The notes under the pieces were generated by a model. That model did no database searches and was not told the DNA's origin. It was given only the letters and a program-made list of their open reading frames with translations. This document shows positions 31,101-40,716 of a stretch of DNA of 64,000 nucleotides, one piece after another (positions within the stretch are counted from its first letter, which is position 1; the number at the start of each line of letters is the position of its first letter). A program made the position numbers and the translations under genes. This DNA comes from Rebecca billardiae RCC1528. Lineage: Eukaryota > Haptophyta. Location of the stretch: NCBI GenBank assembly GCA_965240325.2, contig OZ251233.1, positions 1,178,001 to 1,242,000 of the forward strand, read 5' to 3'.

Positions 31101-34100
31101 CGTGCGCTCGCCGATCGGCGCGACCACCAGCGTCTCGATCGCGTCGGCCGTCAGCCCGCGCTCGCACGCCGACGACGAGGGCAGCGAGGAGAACGCGCGC
31201 GGCGCCTCGCCCACGCCGCGGAGCGAGCCGCAGAACGGTGGCGAGAGAGGCGGCGACGGCGACGGCGGCGGCGGGGTGTACGGCGGCAGGGGCGGGGGCG
31301 AGGTCGTGCCGGCGAGCTCGCAGACGAACGGGTGCTCGGCGGAGCATTGATCCGTCACCCACGCGCCGTCGGCCTCGCCGTCCATGCCCACGCACGCCTG
31401 GTTCTGCCGGCCGGGCGCCAGTGGCGCGTACGCCGTCGGCACTTGGAGTGAGCCGTCAGTCCACGCGCGCACAGCCTTGAAGGGGACGCGGCGCAGGCCG
31501 AGCCACGTGAGCCCGGCGGATGGCGGGAGGAGCGCGCGCACGAACGCGTGCTCCGCGGCCGAGCGCGTCGAGGCCAGGTGCGCGCCCGCCTGCCACTGCG
31601 CGCACAGCGCCTCCGCGCCGTCGAACGAGGCGGCGGTTTCAAAGTGCTGGTAGCAGCTGCCGCCAAACATGGCGGCAGGACCGCAGCTCGGCGGCGGCGG
31701 GGAGAGCGGCGGGCTCGGCGGCGGGCTCGGCAGCGCGCTCGGCGGCGCGCTCGGCGGCGGCGGGCTCGGCAGGTGCGGCGGCGGGCTCGGCGGGCTCGGC
31801 GGCGGGAGCGGCTGCGCCGCGCACCCGCTCGCACGCAGCAGGAAAGTTCCGGAAGGTTCCTCGGCCGACGCGCCCTCGAGCAGCAGGTAGTAGGCGGCGC
31901 CGGCGGGCACCGTGAGCGCGAGGCGCGAGGCGCGCTGGGCGAGGAGCGCCACGTCGTCCTGCGCGACGAGCGCCGCGCCGTCCGTCGGGCACCCGTCGTA
32001 CACCGAGAGCCACGCGCCGAACGCCGAGCCGAGCGAGTCGACGCTCAGCTCGCGCGGCGCGCCGAGCGGCGGGATCTGAAAGACAGCCTCTGGGGTGGCC
32101 GAGCCGGCGAGGTCGGGCGAGCCGAGCGTGGTGCCGATGAGCGGCGCGTCGCACGTGAGCGGCCCGCGCGAGACGGCGCACGCGGGCGACGGCGGCGACG
32201 GCGGCGGTGACGGCGGCGGCGGCGCGGACGGCGGCGGCGGCGGGCTTGGCGGCGAGGGCGGCGAGGGCGGCGAGCGCGGCGCGAGCGGCGGCGGCGACGG
32301 CGGCGTCACCACCGTTCCAAACACGGCCTCCAGGTTGTCAAAGTGCGCGGCCGAGCCGCTCGCCCCGGCGCACGCGCCGCCGAACGCGCCCGTCGGCCCC
32401 GCCCGGTCCTCGAGCGCCACGCGCACCACGCCCGCCTGACCGCACCGGCTCGGAGGGACGTCGAGGAGAAACTCGCCGCCGAGCGGCCGGCCGAGCTCGA
32501 CGCTCTCCGCCGCGTAGGCGCGCGTGTGCACCTCGTCGAAGGCGTCGCGCCCGGCGTACTTGACGAGCAGCTTGAGGCTGAGCCCGTGCGCGCTCGTGTA
32601 CCCGCCCGCGCTCGGCACGAGCCGCCACGCCACCCGCAGCTGCCCGGGCATCCCGGTGCTGCCCAGCTCGAGCCACTCAAGACGGTCGTTCACGTCGCCG
32701 CGCGCGCATGCCGAGCCTGGCTGCAGCGTGTCCGAGCGGCCCGGATCGGGGGAGAGCTCGACGCCGGCGCAGAAGGGCGGCGGCGGCGGGCTCGGCGGCG
32801 TGGGCGGCGGCGCCGAGTCCGTGCACCCCGACGTGCTCAGCGTGTACGCCCCCTCGCTCCCTTCGTACCCCTCGACGACCACAAAGAGCGTTGTACCCGC
32901 GGCGACCGTGAGCGAGACGCGTGACTGGAAGTCGCAGCTGTCGTCGTTGCGCGCGATCTCGGTGGAGCTCGGCGGGCACTCGGTGAAGACGCGCAGGAAC
33001 GTGTCGTACCGCGGGCTGGCGCACGTGTCGAACGTCACCTCGCCGCCCTCGCCGCCCATCACGAACGTCCACACGTGATCGCCCGCGGCGTTGCCGACGA
33101 GGTTGTCCGCGCCGACAGTGCTACCGGTCGCGGGCGCAAAGCACGAGAGGACGCCGCGCGAGATCGGGCAGCGCGGCGGCGCAGGCGGCGGCGTGGGCGG
33201 GCTTGGCGGCGCGGGCGGCGGCGGCGGCGAGCTCGGCGGCGCGGGCGGCAGCGGCGGCGGACGCGGCAGGCGCGGCGGCGGCGGCGGCGGCGCGGTGTAC
33301 GCCTGCAGCAGACGCGCGTTGGCCGCGTTCGGAAACGTCTGGTAGCTCAGCCGGCCGGTGAGCGCGGTGTCGAGGAGGGCCGAGCGGAGCTGCGCGGGCG
33401 TCGCGCCGGGGCCGATCGCCGCCGCGTGCTGCGCCACGACGCCCGCCACCAGTGGGCACGCCATCGACGTGCCCGTCAGCGTGAACGTTTCGTGTGGGCC
33501 GCCATAATACGAGCTCACAATCTCGAAGCCGGGCGCCCATATGTCCACACAGCTGCCGTAGTTGGAGCCGACGTTGGCGTCGGTCACCCAGCGCTCGTCG
33601 CGGTCGGCGCGGACGTGGGTGGCACCGACGGTGATCGCGCCCGCCGCCGACGCCGGCGAGTAGTTGCACGCGTCGTCGTTCTCGTTGCCCGCCGAGACGA
33701 CCACGGTCACGCCGAGAGACGTGAGCAGGTCGACGCCGCCGTTGAAGACTGGGCTGAACGGGCCGCCGAGCGACATGCTGACGACCTTGGTCTGCGCGGG
33801 GTGCACGAGGACCCACTCGAGGCCGGCGGTGATCGACGCCGTCGTGCCGAACCCCACGTCGTCCAGCACCTTCACGGCGTGCAGCCTCGCGCCGCGCGCG
33901 ACGCCGTAGTGCGTGCCGAGCGCTGTGCCCGCGACGTGCGTGCCGTGGCCGTCGCCGTCGGCGGGGTGCTTGCCCGGCTCGAAGGCGTTGAAGCCGTCGG
34001 CGACGCGGTTGGCGAACTCGCTGTGTCCCTCGTACGCGCCCGAGTCGAGGATGAAGACGTCCACGCCCTCGCCGTCGTGCTGCGGCGAGAAGGCGCCATC

Positions 34101-34466
34101 GAGCGGCAGCTCGCGCTGGTCGATCCGATCAATGCCGGTCGGCACGACGTACGAGGCGGGGGGCGCGTGCGCCGTGTGCGCGTGCACGGGCAGGTCGGGC
34201 ACGACCGTCGCGCCGTGCGCCTCGAACGCCCGGCGGGCCTGCGCCGTGAGCACCGCCGAGAAGCCGTTCAGCAGCTTGTGGTACACGTGCGTCACGTTCA
34301 CCTGGTGCGGCAGCGCGTGCTCGACGTCGCGGCGCGCGGCCTCGACGGTGGCCGAGGGGGCGGCGCGGTCGAAGGTGACGATCACCCTCTCCAACGTCGC
34401 CGGCGGCGTGCCGCCGACGGCGGTGCACACGGCGGCGAGCACGACGAGCGCGCGTGGGCTGCCCAT
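26604..34466 (-). CDS. Giant type I transmembrane subtilase with C-type lectin domains and Pro-rich linkers
   Basis: A 2620-residue single-exon protein. Residues 1-19 form a signal peptide (MGSPRALVVLAAVCTAVGG; the upstream GTG at 34487 was rejected). An I9-type propeptide follows. The S8 peptidase domain has Asp141 (FILDSGAYEG), His174 (GDGHGTHVAG), oxyanion Asn261 (SAGNENDD) and Ser334 (GTSMACPLVAGV), so the catalytic set is complete. Next come about ten modules separated by SPPPP/APPSPP linkers: PPC-like beta domains (for example SRGVLSC...DTFLRVF), a repeated DNLE-ending module of unknown type, and two C-type lectin-like domains at about 932-1054 and 1269-1411 (GSCYQHFE...HPFVCE, GSCYRPVA...FPFVCE). 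A SEA-like region, an acidic stretch and a transmembrane helix (about 2547-2575, IFLVLVIVVPVVACLCLVC) end in a short cytoplasmic tail. Confidence 0.88.
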
Positions 34467-34757
34467 CGCCAAGCTGGCCCCGCGCACCCAGCTGCTCGAC
34501 GAGCCCTGCGCAGGCGTGCACCTTGCAGCGGTAGCTGGGCGAGCGATCGTAACGAACGATTTTGCGGCCGCTGCCTGGACCAGTGGAGTGGAGTGGACCG
34601 TGTCCCAAGTCCAAATGTACCCACATATACAAAAAATGAGCCTCCGAATTCGCCAGCAATCAGCGCCAACTAGATAGGAACCGCAGCTCAGATACTACGT
34701 CCGCATATGGAGCAATCGTGATGAATATTGGTTTAAGAGCGCTATTGATAACACGCG

Positions 34758-36302
34758 TCAGGGTCCGGGTACCTCCCGGTCCGGGCAGCGCTCGACTGCA
34801 TGCGGCATCACGTGCGTCACCCACACGTCACGCAGCGCGCCCGACGCGCCCCCGAACCGGGCGTCTGTCGCCAGCTGGTGGCCGAGCACGAGCAAGCGCG
34901 TCGCGCGCGCGCGATCGGCCGGCGGGAAGAGGTGGTGCGTTTCGGCAGACCACGGGCGGGCGGCGGCCACCACGCACGACGCGGCGGCGTGCCGCGGGTC
35001 CGCCTCGAGCACGCGCCGCGCCAGCGCGAGCGGCGTCGGCGCGTCGGCTGCGCCATCGCCGGCGCGCAGATCGGCGCCGGCGCGCAGCTCGGCGAGCGCC
35101 TCCGCCCCCGTCATCTCGCCCACGTGGTGCAGCGCCGTGCTCCACCGCGCAGCGCGCCGCAGCCAGAGCGACAGAGCCGTCGGGCCGCACGCACCCTCTA
35201 GCTCCTCCGCAAGCCTTGAGCGACTCCGCAGGTCCGAGGCCGCCCACGCGAGCCCCGCGCCGTGGCGGCACAGCAGCCGCGCGAGCTCGAACGCGCGCGC
35301 GGCCTCGCCCGCTCGGTCGCGCGGCCCCTCGGCCAGGTGCGTCTCCACGCTGACCAGCCCAACGATCAGCAGCGGCGTGCTCTCGTCCTGACGTCGGACG
35401 GCCTCGACGTCCGCGCCCGGCGCGCGGCGCAGAAGCGCGCGCGCGCCCTCGAGCGCGAGCGTCTCGCATGCGCAGTGCAGGGGCGTCTCGCCACGCGCGT
35501 CGCAGCGCTCGTGGTCCGCGTGCGCGCCGAGCAGCAGCTGCACGAGCGCCGCGCTCGCGCGCTCGCCGCCCCTGCACGCCACGTGAAGCGTTGACTGTCG
35601 GAGCAAATCAGTCTGATTCACGTCGGCGCCCGCGCCGAGCAGGATCGAGACGAATTCGCATTGCTCCCGCCCCCCGCCCGCGGCGCCCTGCCTGCACGCG
35701 ACGAGCAAGGCGGTCTGCCCGTCCATGTCGGTGCGGTCGACGTCGGCGCGCGCCGCGAGCAGCAGCCGCGCGTGCGCACACCGCGGGACGGTGCTCGCCG
35801 CAGCGACGTGCAGAGCGGTCATCTCGGCTCCGTCCGCGAGGTTCACGTCCGCGCCCGCGGCGAGCAGCGCGCGCACGACGTCGGCGTCGGTCGCGCCGCA
35901 CGCGCACGCGGCGTGCAGCGCGCTGCAGCCCCACTGGTCGGTGTGCTGCACGTCCGCGCGTGCGGCGAGCAGCCGCCGCACGCCCCGCGCCTGTCCCCCG
36001 GGCAGGAACCCGACGCCTGTCGACGACGCCAGCCACAGCAGCACGGTTCGTCCTTGGTCGTCCGCGCGATTCAGGTCCGCTCCTGCCTCGAGCAGGAGCT
36101 GCGCGAGCGCGCCGTGCGTGCACGGAGGGGAGGACGACTCGCACCGACAGACGTGGCCCTGGAAGCACGCGAGAAGCGCGCGTGTCCTCGTCCTGCGCGA
36201 CGAGCAGCTCGACGCGGGCAGGCGCGCGTCCGCGAGGAGGAGCTCGCGTACGCGCGGGAGATCGTCCAAGAAGCACGCGTCGTCGAGCGCGTCCTCGTTC
36301 AT
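34758..36302 (-). CDS. Ankyrin-repeat protein
   Basis: A 514-residue protein. ATG 36302 (MNEDALDDACFLDDLPRV) starts directly at the first helix; the upstream frame to 36506 does not look coding. About eight ankyrin repeats are visible through motifs such as LLLEAGADLNRADDQGRT, LLAAGADVNLADGAEMTALH, LLLAARADVDRTDMDGQTAL, LLGAGADVNQTDLLRQSTLH and DARGETPLHCACE. The C-terminal 60 residues (ATRLLVLGHQLA...ALRDVWVTHVMPHAV) form a separate short helical motif. No enzymatic domain. Likely an intracellular binding protein; partner unknown. Confidence 0.85.
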   Translation of the reverse strand: MNEDALDDACFLDDLPRVRELLLADARLPASSCSSRRTRTRALLACFQGHVCRCESSSPPCTHGALAQLLLEAGADLNRADDQGRTVLLWLASSTGVGFLPGGQARGVRRLLAARADVQHTDQWGCSALHAACACGATDADVVRALLAAGADVNLADGAEMTALHVAAASTVPRCAHARLLLAARADVDRTDMDGQTALLVACRQGAAGGGREQCEFVSILLGAGADVNQTDLLRQSTLHVACRGGERASAALVQLLLGAHADHERCDARGETPLHCACETLALEGARALLRRAPGADVEAVRRQDESTPLLIVGLVSVETHLAEGPRDRAGEAARAFELARLLCRHGAGLAWAASDLRSRSRLAEELEGACGPTALSLWLRRAARWSTALHHVGEMTGAEALAELRAGADLRAGDGAADAPTPLALARRVLEADPRHAAASCVVAAARPWSAETHHLFPPADRARATRLLVLGHQLATDARFGGASGALRDVWVTHVMPHAVERCPDREVPGP

Positions 36303-36613
36303 GCGCAGGCGTCGGGGGCTTTCCAGGCCGCGCGCTGCCACGCCCGTCCAAGGACGGCGGAGGCAATGCCGGTTCCTCAGCAGCTCAGCGGGTGAGTTGA
36401 CGTGTCTGAAATCTGATGAAAAATAATCTGCGCTGACGACGAAATCTTGTCGTGTCGCTCGTCCTCCAACGTGCAGTCGTGCGTGCACTGGTTGCATCCA
36501 GTCCATCCACGGTGCGCGCCCGTGCCCGCCCGGAACCGTCCACTACGACCGGGAACGTGAAAGTGTCACAGCCTGTGCTAAGGAGCTAGAGAGCGACATC
36601 GTCAGACTCATCA

Positions 36614-37603
36614 TCATCGGACGCCAGGCTGCGCATCGACGGCGTCGTCGCCATCGGCATCGGCGACCTGACGGCGACCGGGCGCTGCGTGCGGAGCTGC
36701 CGTCGGCGCGGCCGCGAGCGCGTCGTGCGCGAGCGTCACCAGCGAGACCATCGCCACGTCCGAGCGTAGCACGCGCGGGCCGAGGCTGACGGCGGCGAAG
36801 CCGTGCGCGGCGAGGAGCTCAAGCTCATCTGGCTCCTCCCACCCGCCCTCCGGGCCCATCGCCACGAGCACTCGCGCCGCGCACGGCGCGTGCTGCCGCG
36901 CGAGGCGCACCGCCTCTCGCACAGACGGCAGCCGCGGCGCGGGCGCGTCGCGCTGCGGGTGCGCGACCAGCCTGAGCACCTCGGCGCGTGGGCAGACGGC
37001 GTCGAGCTCGCGCTCGCAGAAGCGGCGCAGGTGCCGCGCCTCGACCACGCGGGGCACACGCGTGTCCCCGGCCTGTGCCAGCCCGTCCACCAGCGCCCCG
37101 CGCAGCTTGGCTGCACCACCGTCTCGCCGCAGCAGGTGTGACCCCCAGTAGTCGCGCGGCACCTTGCACGCGTGCGCGAGGATGAGCGTGCCGATGCCGA
37201 GCTGCGCGGCGACGGGCAGCATGCGCTCGAGCTGCAGCGGCCGCGGTAGTGCGAGCAGCAGGTCGACCGCCGGCTCAGCCGGCGCCGCCGTCCCGAGCGC
37301 CGCGTCCGCTGGCAGCTCGATGGTCACCTCGCCGTCCGCACCGAGCACGCGCGCCTCGTCGCACACGCCTCCGTCGATCTGGCCGACGCGTACGGGGGAG
37401 CCAGGCTCGAGGCGAAGGATCTCACGAACGTGCTTGGCGCGCCGGTCGTCCGAGCGCAGCCGCAGCTCGCGTCCGCACAGCTCGTGCGCGTCAAATAGGA
37501 GGCGGTTGAGCGCGCGCGCGCCGCGCGGCGGCGCAAAGGCGAGCACAGAGAAGGAGAGGGACGCGAGCAGACGCGACGGGCGCCTACTACACGCATGCAG
37601 CAT
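36614..37603 (-). CDS. rsmE: RsmE-type 16S rRNA m3U1498 methyltransferase, probably plastid-targeted
   Basis: A 329-residue protein. The SPOUT methyltransferase domain carries the family signatures VAMGPEGGWEEPDELELL (GPEGG at 250-254) and VSLGPRVLRSDVA (272-284), preceded by a PUA-like N-terminal region (KHVREILRLEPGSPVRVGQ). RsmE methylates N3 of U1498 in bacterial-type small-subunit rRNA. ATG 37603 gives MLHACSRRPSRLLASLSF..., a hydrophobic signal followed by LAFAP at about 21-25 and then basic residues. This resembles the ASAFAP-type bipartite leader used by red-lineage secondary plastids, so plastid targeting is inferred. The 37639 start is GTG and was rejected. Confidence 0.88.
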   Translation of the reverse strand: MLHACSRRPSRLLASLSFSVLAFAPPRGARALNRLLFDAHELCGRELRLRSDDRRAKHVREILRLEPGSPVRVGQIDGGVCDEARVLGADGEVTIELPADAALGTAAPAEPAVDLLLALPRPLQLERMLPVAAQLGIGTLILAHACKVPRDYWGSHLLRRDGGAAKLRGALVDGLAQAGDTRVPRVVEARHLRRFCERELDAVCPRAEVLRLVAHPQRDAPAPRLPSVREAVRLARQHAPCAARVLVAMGPEGGWEEPDELELLAAHGFAAVSLGPRVLRSDVAMVSLVTLAHDALAAAPTAAPHAAPGRRQVADADGDDAVDAQPGVR

Positions 37604-38314
37604 GCCGCGGCGCGCGTGCCGTGCCCTCGTGAATGGCACGGATACGCCCGCTCGCGCCTCGCGCCTCGCGAGCTCCGCGGCACGTCGTCGCCACGTTGCG
37701 CTGTACTAGTAGTGGGAGGCGCCACGGGCCAGCGCCACAATGGCGGCCGCGAAAAGCTGGCATAAATGCCCCTTTCTCGCGTTGAGGGCGCCATCCTTAC
37801 GCTTGGGGCAATATGCCAGCCAGTGACCACTCTGGGAGGCGGCATTATTGCTTAGTCGAAATCTAATTTCAGACCCCGACTCTGTGGCTCTGCCCTGAGT
37901 CAATGTTTGGCATAATCCATCACAACACCGCCGCCGCTGCTGTTGTCTGTTGACCATCTTCATCGTAGCCAACGCTGACCGTCTCACAGTGCCGTGAATT
38001 GTAATGATGACGACAGTGCTGCTGCCATCCTCCCAGCCGACAAACGGTGCCGGAGAGTGCGCACGTGCCCGGAGCAACCGAGAGTGCACGTCAACGTGCC
38101 CGGAGCAACCGGCGCCCATGCCAGCCAGCCACGAGCCAGGCAGCTGCGCCCGAGCCCGCTCGGACTAGTTCGGAGTGACTTAACGGTGGCGCGGGATTTA
38201 CGTAGTGAGGTCAGGCCATGATGCCGCCGATCTGATGCGGCTGTATTACTGTGCGCCGCTCGAGGCTGAGTTGCGGTACGCGTAGGCGGCCTCGCGCGAG
38301 CTCAGGCTCGTCGG
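37604..38314. other. Non-coding interval
   Basis: No convincing gene. A duplicated ACGTGCCCGGAGCAACCG occurs at about 38063 and 38095. A 137-codon minus-strand frame (37706-38119) is open but shows no domain and overlaps AT-richer spacer. Confidence 0.5.
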
Positions 38315-40603
38315 TCAGTCTGCGTTTAGAGTCTCGCCGAGCATGTCCAGTGCGTTGCGGAAGCGTGCGTCCACCTCGCGCCAGTGCTTGCTGTCGTCCG
38401 CCCGGCCAGACCCAGAGGCAGAGGGCGAGCTGCTCCGGCGGCGACCGAGCCGGGTGCGGGTGCGGCGTGGCGTGCCACCGTCAGGCAAGTCCGCTTGCGC
38501 AGCTCCGAGGAGGCGCCGGCGTTGTGGGGCCAGGATGGTGTTGCCCACGGGGTCTGTCGGCGTGTCGGTGAAGCACTTGTTGTCGCGCGGCGTGGCGCGC
38601 ATCAGAGGCGTCTCACCGTTGCGCACCTTCCACTCGTCGTACACGGTCTGAGCACCAAGGATCGCGCCGTGCATGTAGCTGCGTGGCCACGGGGTAACCA
38701 CGGGATCGAGATGGAGATCGAGATCGAGAGGGAGAGAGCGCGAGCACCCAGCGCACGCGCACGCGCGCGCACCAGGCAGACATGGCACGCAGAGCGGGCA
38801 CACGAGGGCGAGGGGCTCAGCACGTCAGCCTATCGATGCGTAGGGTGTATCGCGGTGCGGAGCAGGCGCGTGGGTGGCGCTGCGCACGGCAGTCGGCAGT
38901 AGCAGCCTGCGCGCGGCGCAGCACGCCAACACAACGGCGCGTGCTCGGCGGCGCACCCGGGCATGTTCTCGCACGTGATCTCGCCCACCCACATGACCGA
39001 GCCGTCCGCCATCGGCGCGCGCACGGCGTCGATGCTCGAGTCCACACCAAAGGGCAGGTTCAGGTAGGTGCCGCGGAACCACTCGTCGTGCCGCCAGCGC
39101 GAGACCGCGAAGTCCGTCGGCTCGGGCACGTTCTTCGCGCCGAACACCGCGCGCAGGTCGAGCATCAGCGCGTCCTTGAGCCGCTTGTCGCCCATCGACT
39201 CGAAGCGCTCCGCCTCGCGGCTGAAGAGCGTGGCGAAGATCACCTTCGAGCCCGGCCGGAAGCCCTTGGCGTCGAGGGACTGCCAGACGACGCCGGCGAG
39301 GCCCGAGCGGCTCATGATGTTCGAGAAGACGCCATCCCAGAACTTGGTCGGGAACTTGAAGAACACCTTCTGGTACAGCGGGTAGTGCAGGGAGAGAAGG
39401 CCTCGCAGACGCTCGCCGCGCACGCGCGGCGTGTACGCAGTGCCGCCCTCGCGCACAGCGTTCCACCGGAGGACGTTGAGCGAGCGCGTGTCGAAGAGCG
39501 TGTCGAAGGAGTAGGCGGTACCGTTGCGCAGCGTGATCGTCTTGAGCTCGGTGTTCACGTTGTCCACCGGCGAGTTGTAGTTGAGCAGCTGCGAGGCGCG
39601 CCCAGCCGCCCGCGGCGAGCTCAGGTGAAGGTCCAGCCAGCAGCCGACCAGCTCCTCCGCACCGCGCTCGTCCTTGATGAAGTAGTCGACGTCCGTGTGC
39701 GGGGCGGTGGTCGTGGTGTGCGGCAGCGACTTGTGCAGGCGGTTCACGAGCGCACTCTCCGCGAAATCGTATTCAATGGATTGCTGGCAGCGGCAGCGGC
39801 AGCCGGGGGAGGAGGAGGCGAGCGGAGAGCGATGCGAGAGTTGAGCGAGAGAGGCAGCGCGCGGGGCGATCAGTGGGCGGGCACCACCGCCATGAGCACG
39901 GCCAATCGCACGGGCGCGCGAGGAAGGCAGGGCGCACGCAGCGGGCCGACAAAGGGCTTACAGCAAGCAGGCACAGGGGCGCGCCACGCGCTGACTGGCG
40001 CACGCACACGCCGCCGCCGCGCACCGTCTCGGCGAGCCAGTCGTCCTGTGTGACGGGCCACCAGCCGCACAGCTTGAGTCCGACGTCGAGCGGCATATCG
40101 TCCTTGCCGCGGGCGAGGTTGTGCGCGGCGAGCTCGGCCACACAGTCTATGGCCGTGTCGAACTCGTCGTACGGCACGTCCGCCTCCTCGCCACTCGCGC
40201 GATAGTCCGTCCAGTCGTCCCAATCCTGCTCCTGCGTCTCGACTAGGCACTCGGCGATGCGCTCCGTGAGCGGGTGAGCCGCGCCACCGCCCGCCTGCCA
40301 GCTCGCGCCCTTGGGCATCACATCGCCACTCTCGAGCGAGAAGGACTGTGCACGCCCGCCGTACGTGTGCCGCGCCTCGAATGCGACGAACTCCTTGCCA
40401 TCGCGCGCGAGCATGGAAGCCAGCTCGGCGCCTGCAAATCCGAGGCCGATCACGATGTGCTTGAAGTGGGCGCTCGGCGCGACGGGCTCAGTTACAACGC
40501 GGCGGGGACCGACGCCATCATCGACGGGACTGAAGGCGTCGAAGGCGCCGAAGCCCCATGGGCACGTCAAAAGGGCGACCGCGATCGCGCAGCTCGTCGC
40601 CAT
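38315..40603 (-). CDS. Flavin-containing amine (polyamine-type) oxidase, three exons
   Basis: Exons on the minus strand are 40603-40025, 39783-38957 and 38678-38315, giving 589 residues. Introns of 241 and 278 bp have GTGCGC...CAG ends; the first has a long pyrimidine tract before CTGCCAG. A signal peptide begins MATSCAIAVALLTCPWG. The FAD-binding HIVIGLGFAGAELASML and GKEFVAFEARHTYGGRA form the GxGxxG fold with the conserved Glu/Arg. Exon 1 to 2 joins as DWLAET-QSIEYDFAES, matching the EYDYAE-type segment of polyamine oxidases. Exon 2 to 3 joins as CENMPG-YMHGAIL, the flavin-contacting GYMHGA motif, which confirms the splice. GSVMWVGEITCEN precedes it. It would oxidise an amine with release of H2O2; substrate unknown. 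The last ~90 residues are basic and disordered. Confidence 0.82.
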
Positions 40604-40716
40604 CGCGCCGATGAATAAATAAGATTAAAAAAGTTTATTCCAGTTCCGACGGCCGTTGCTCCCCGGCGGCCGCCCGGCCCCGCCTCCGCTGCACACCTAC
40701 ACGCGAACGGTCACAC

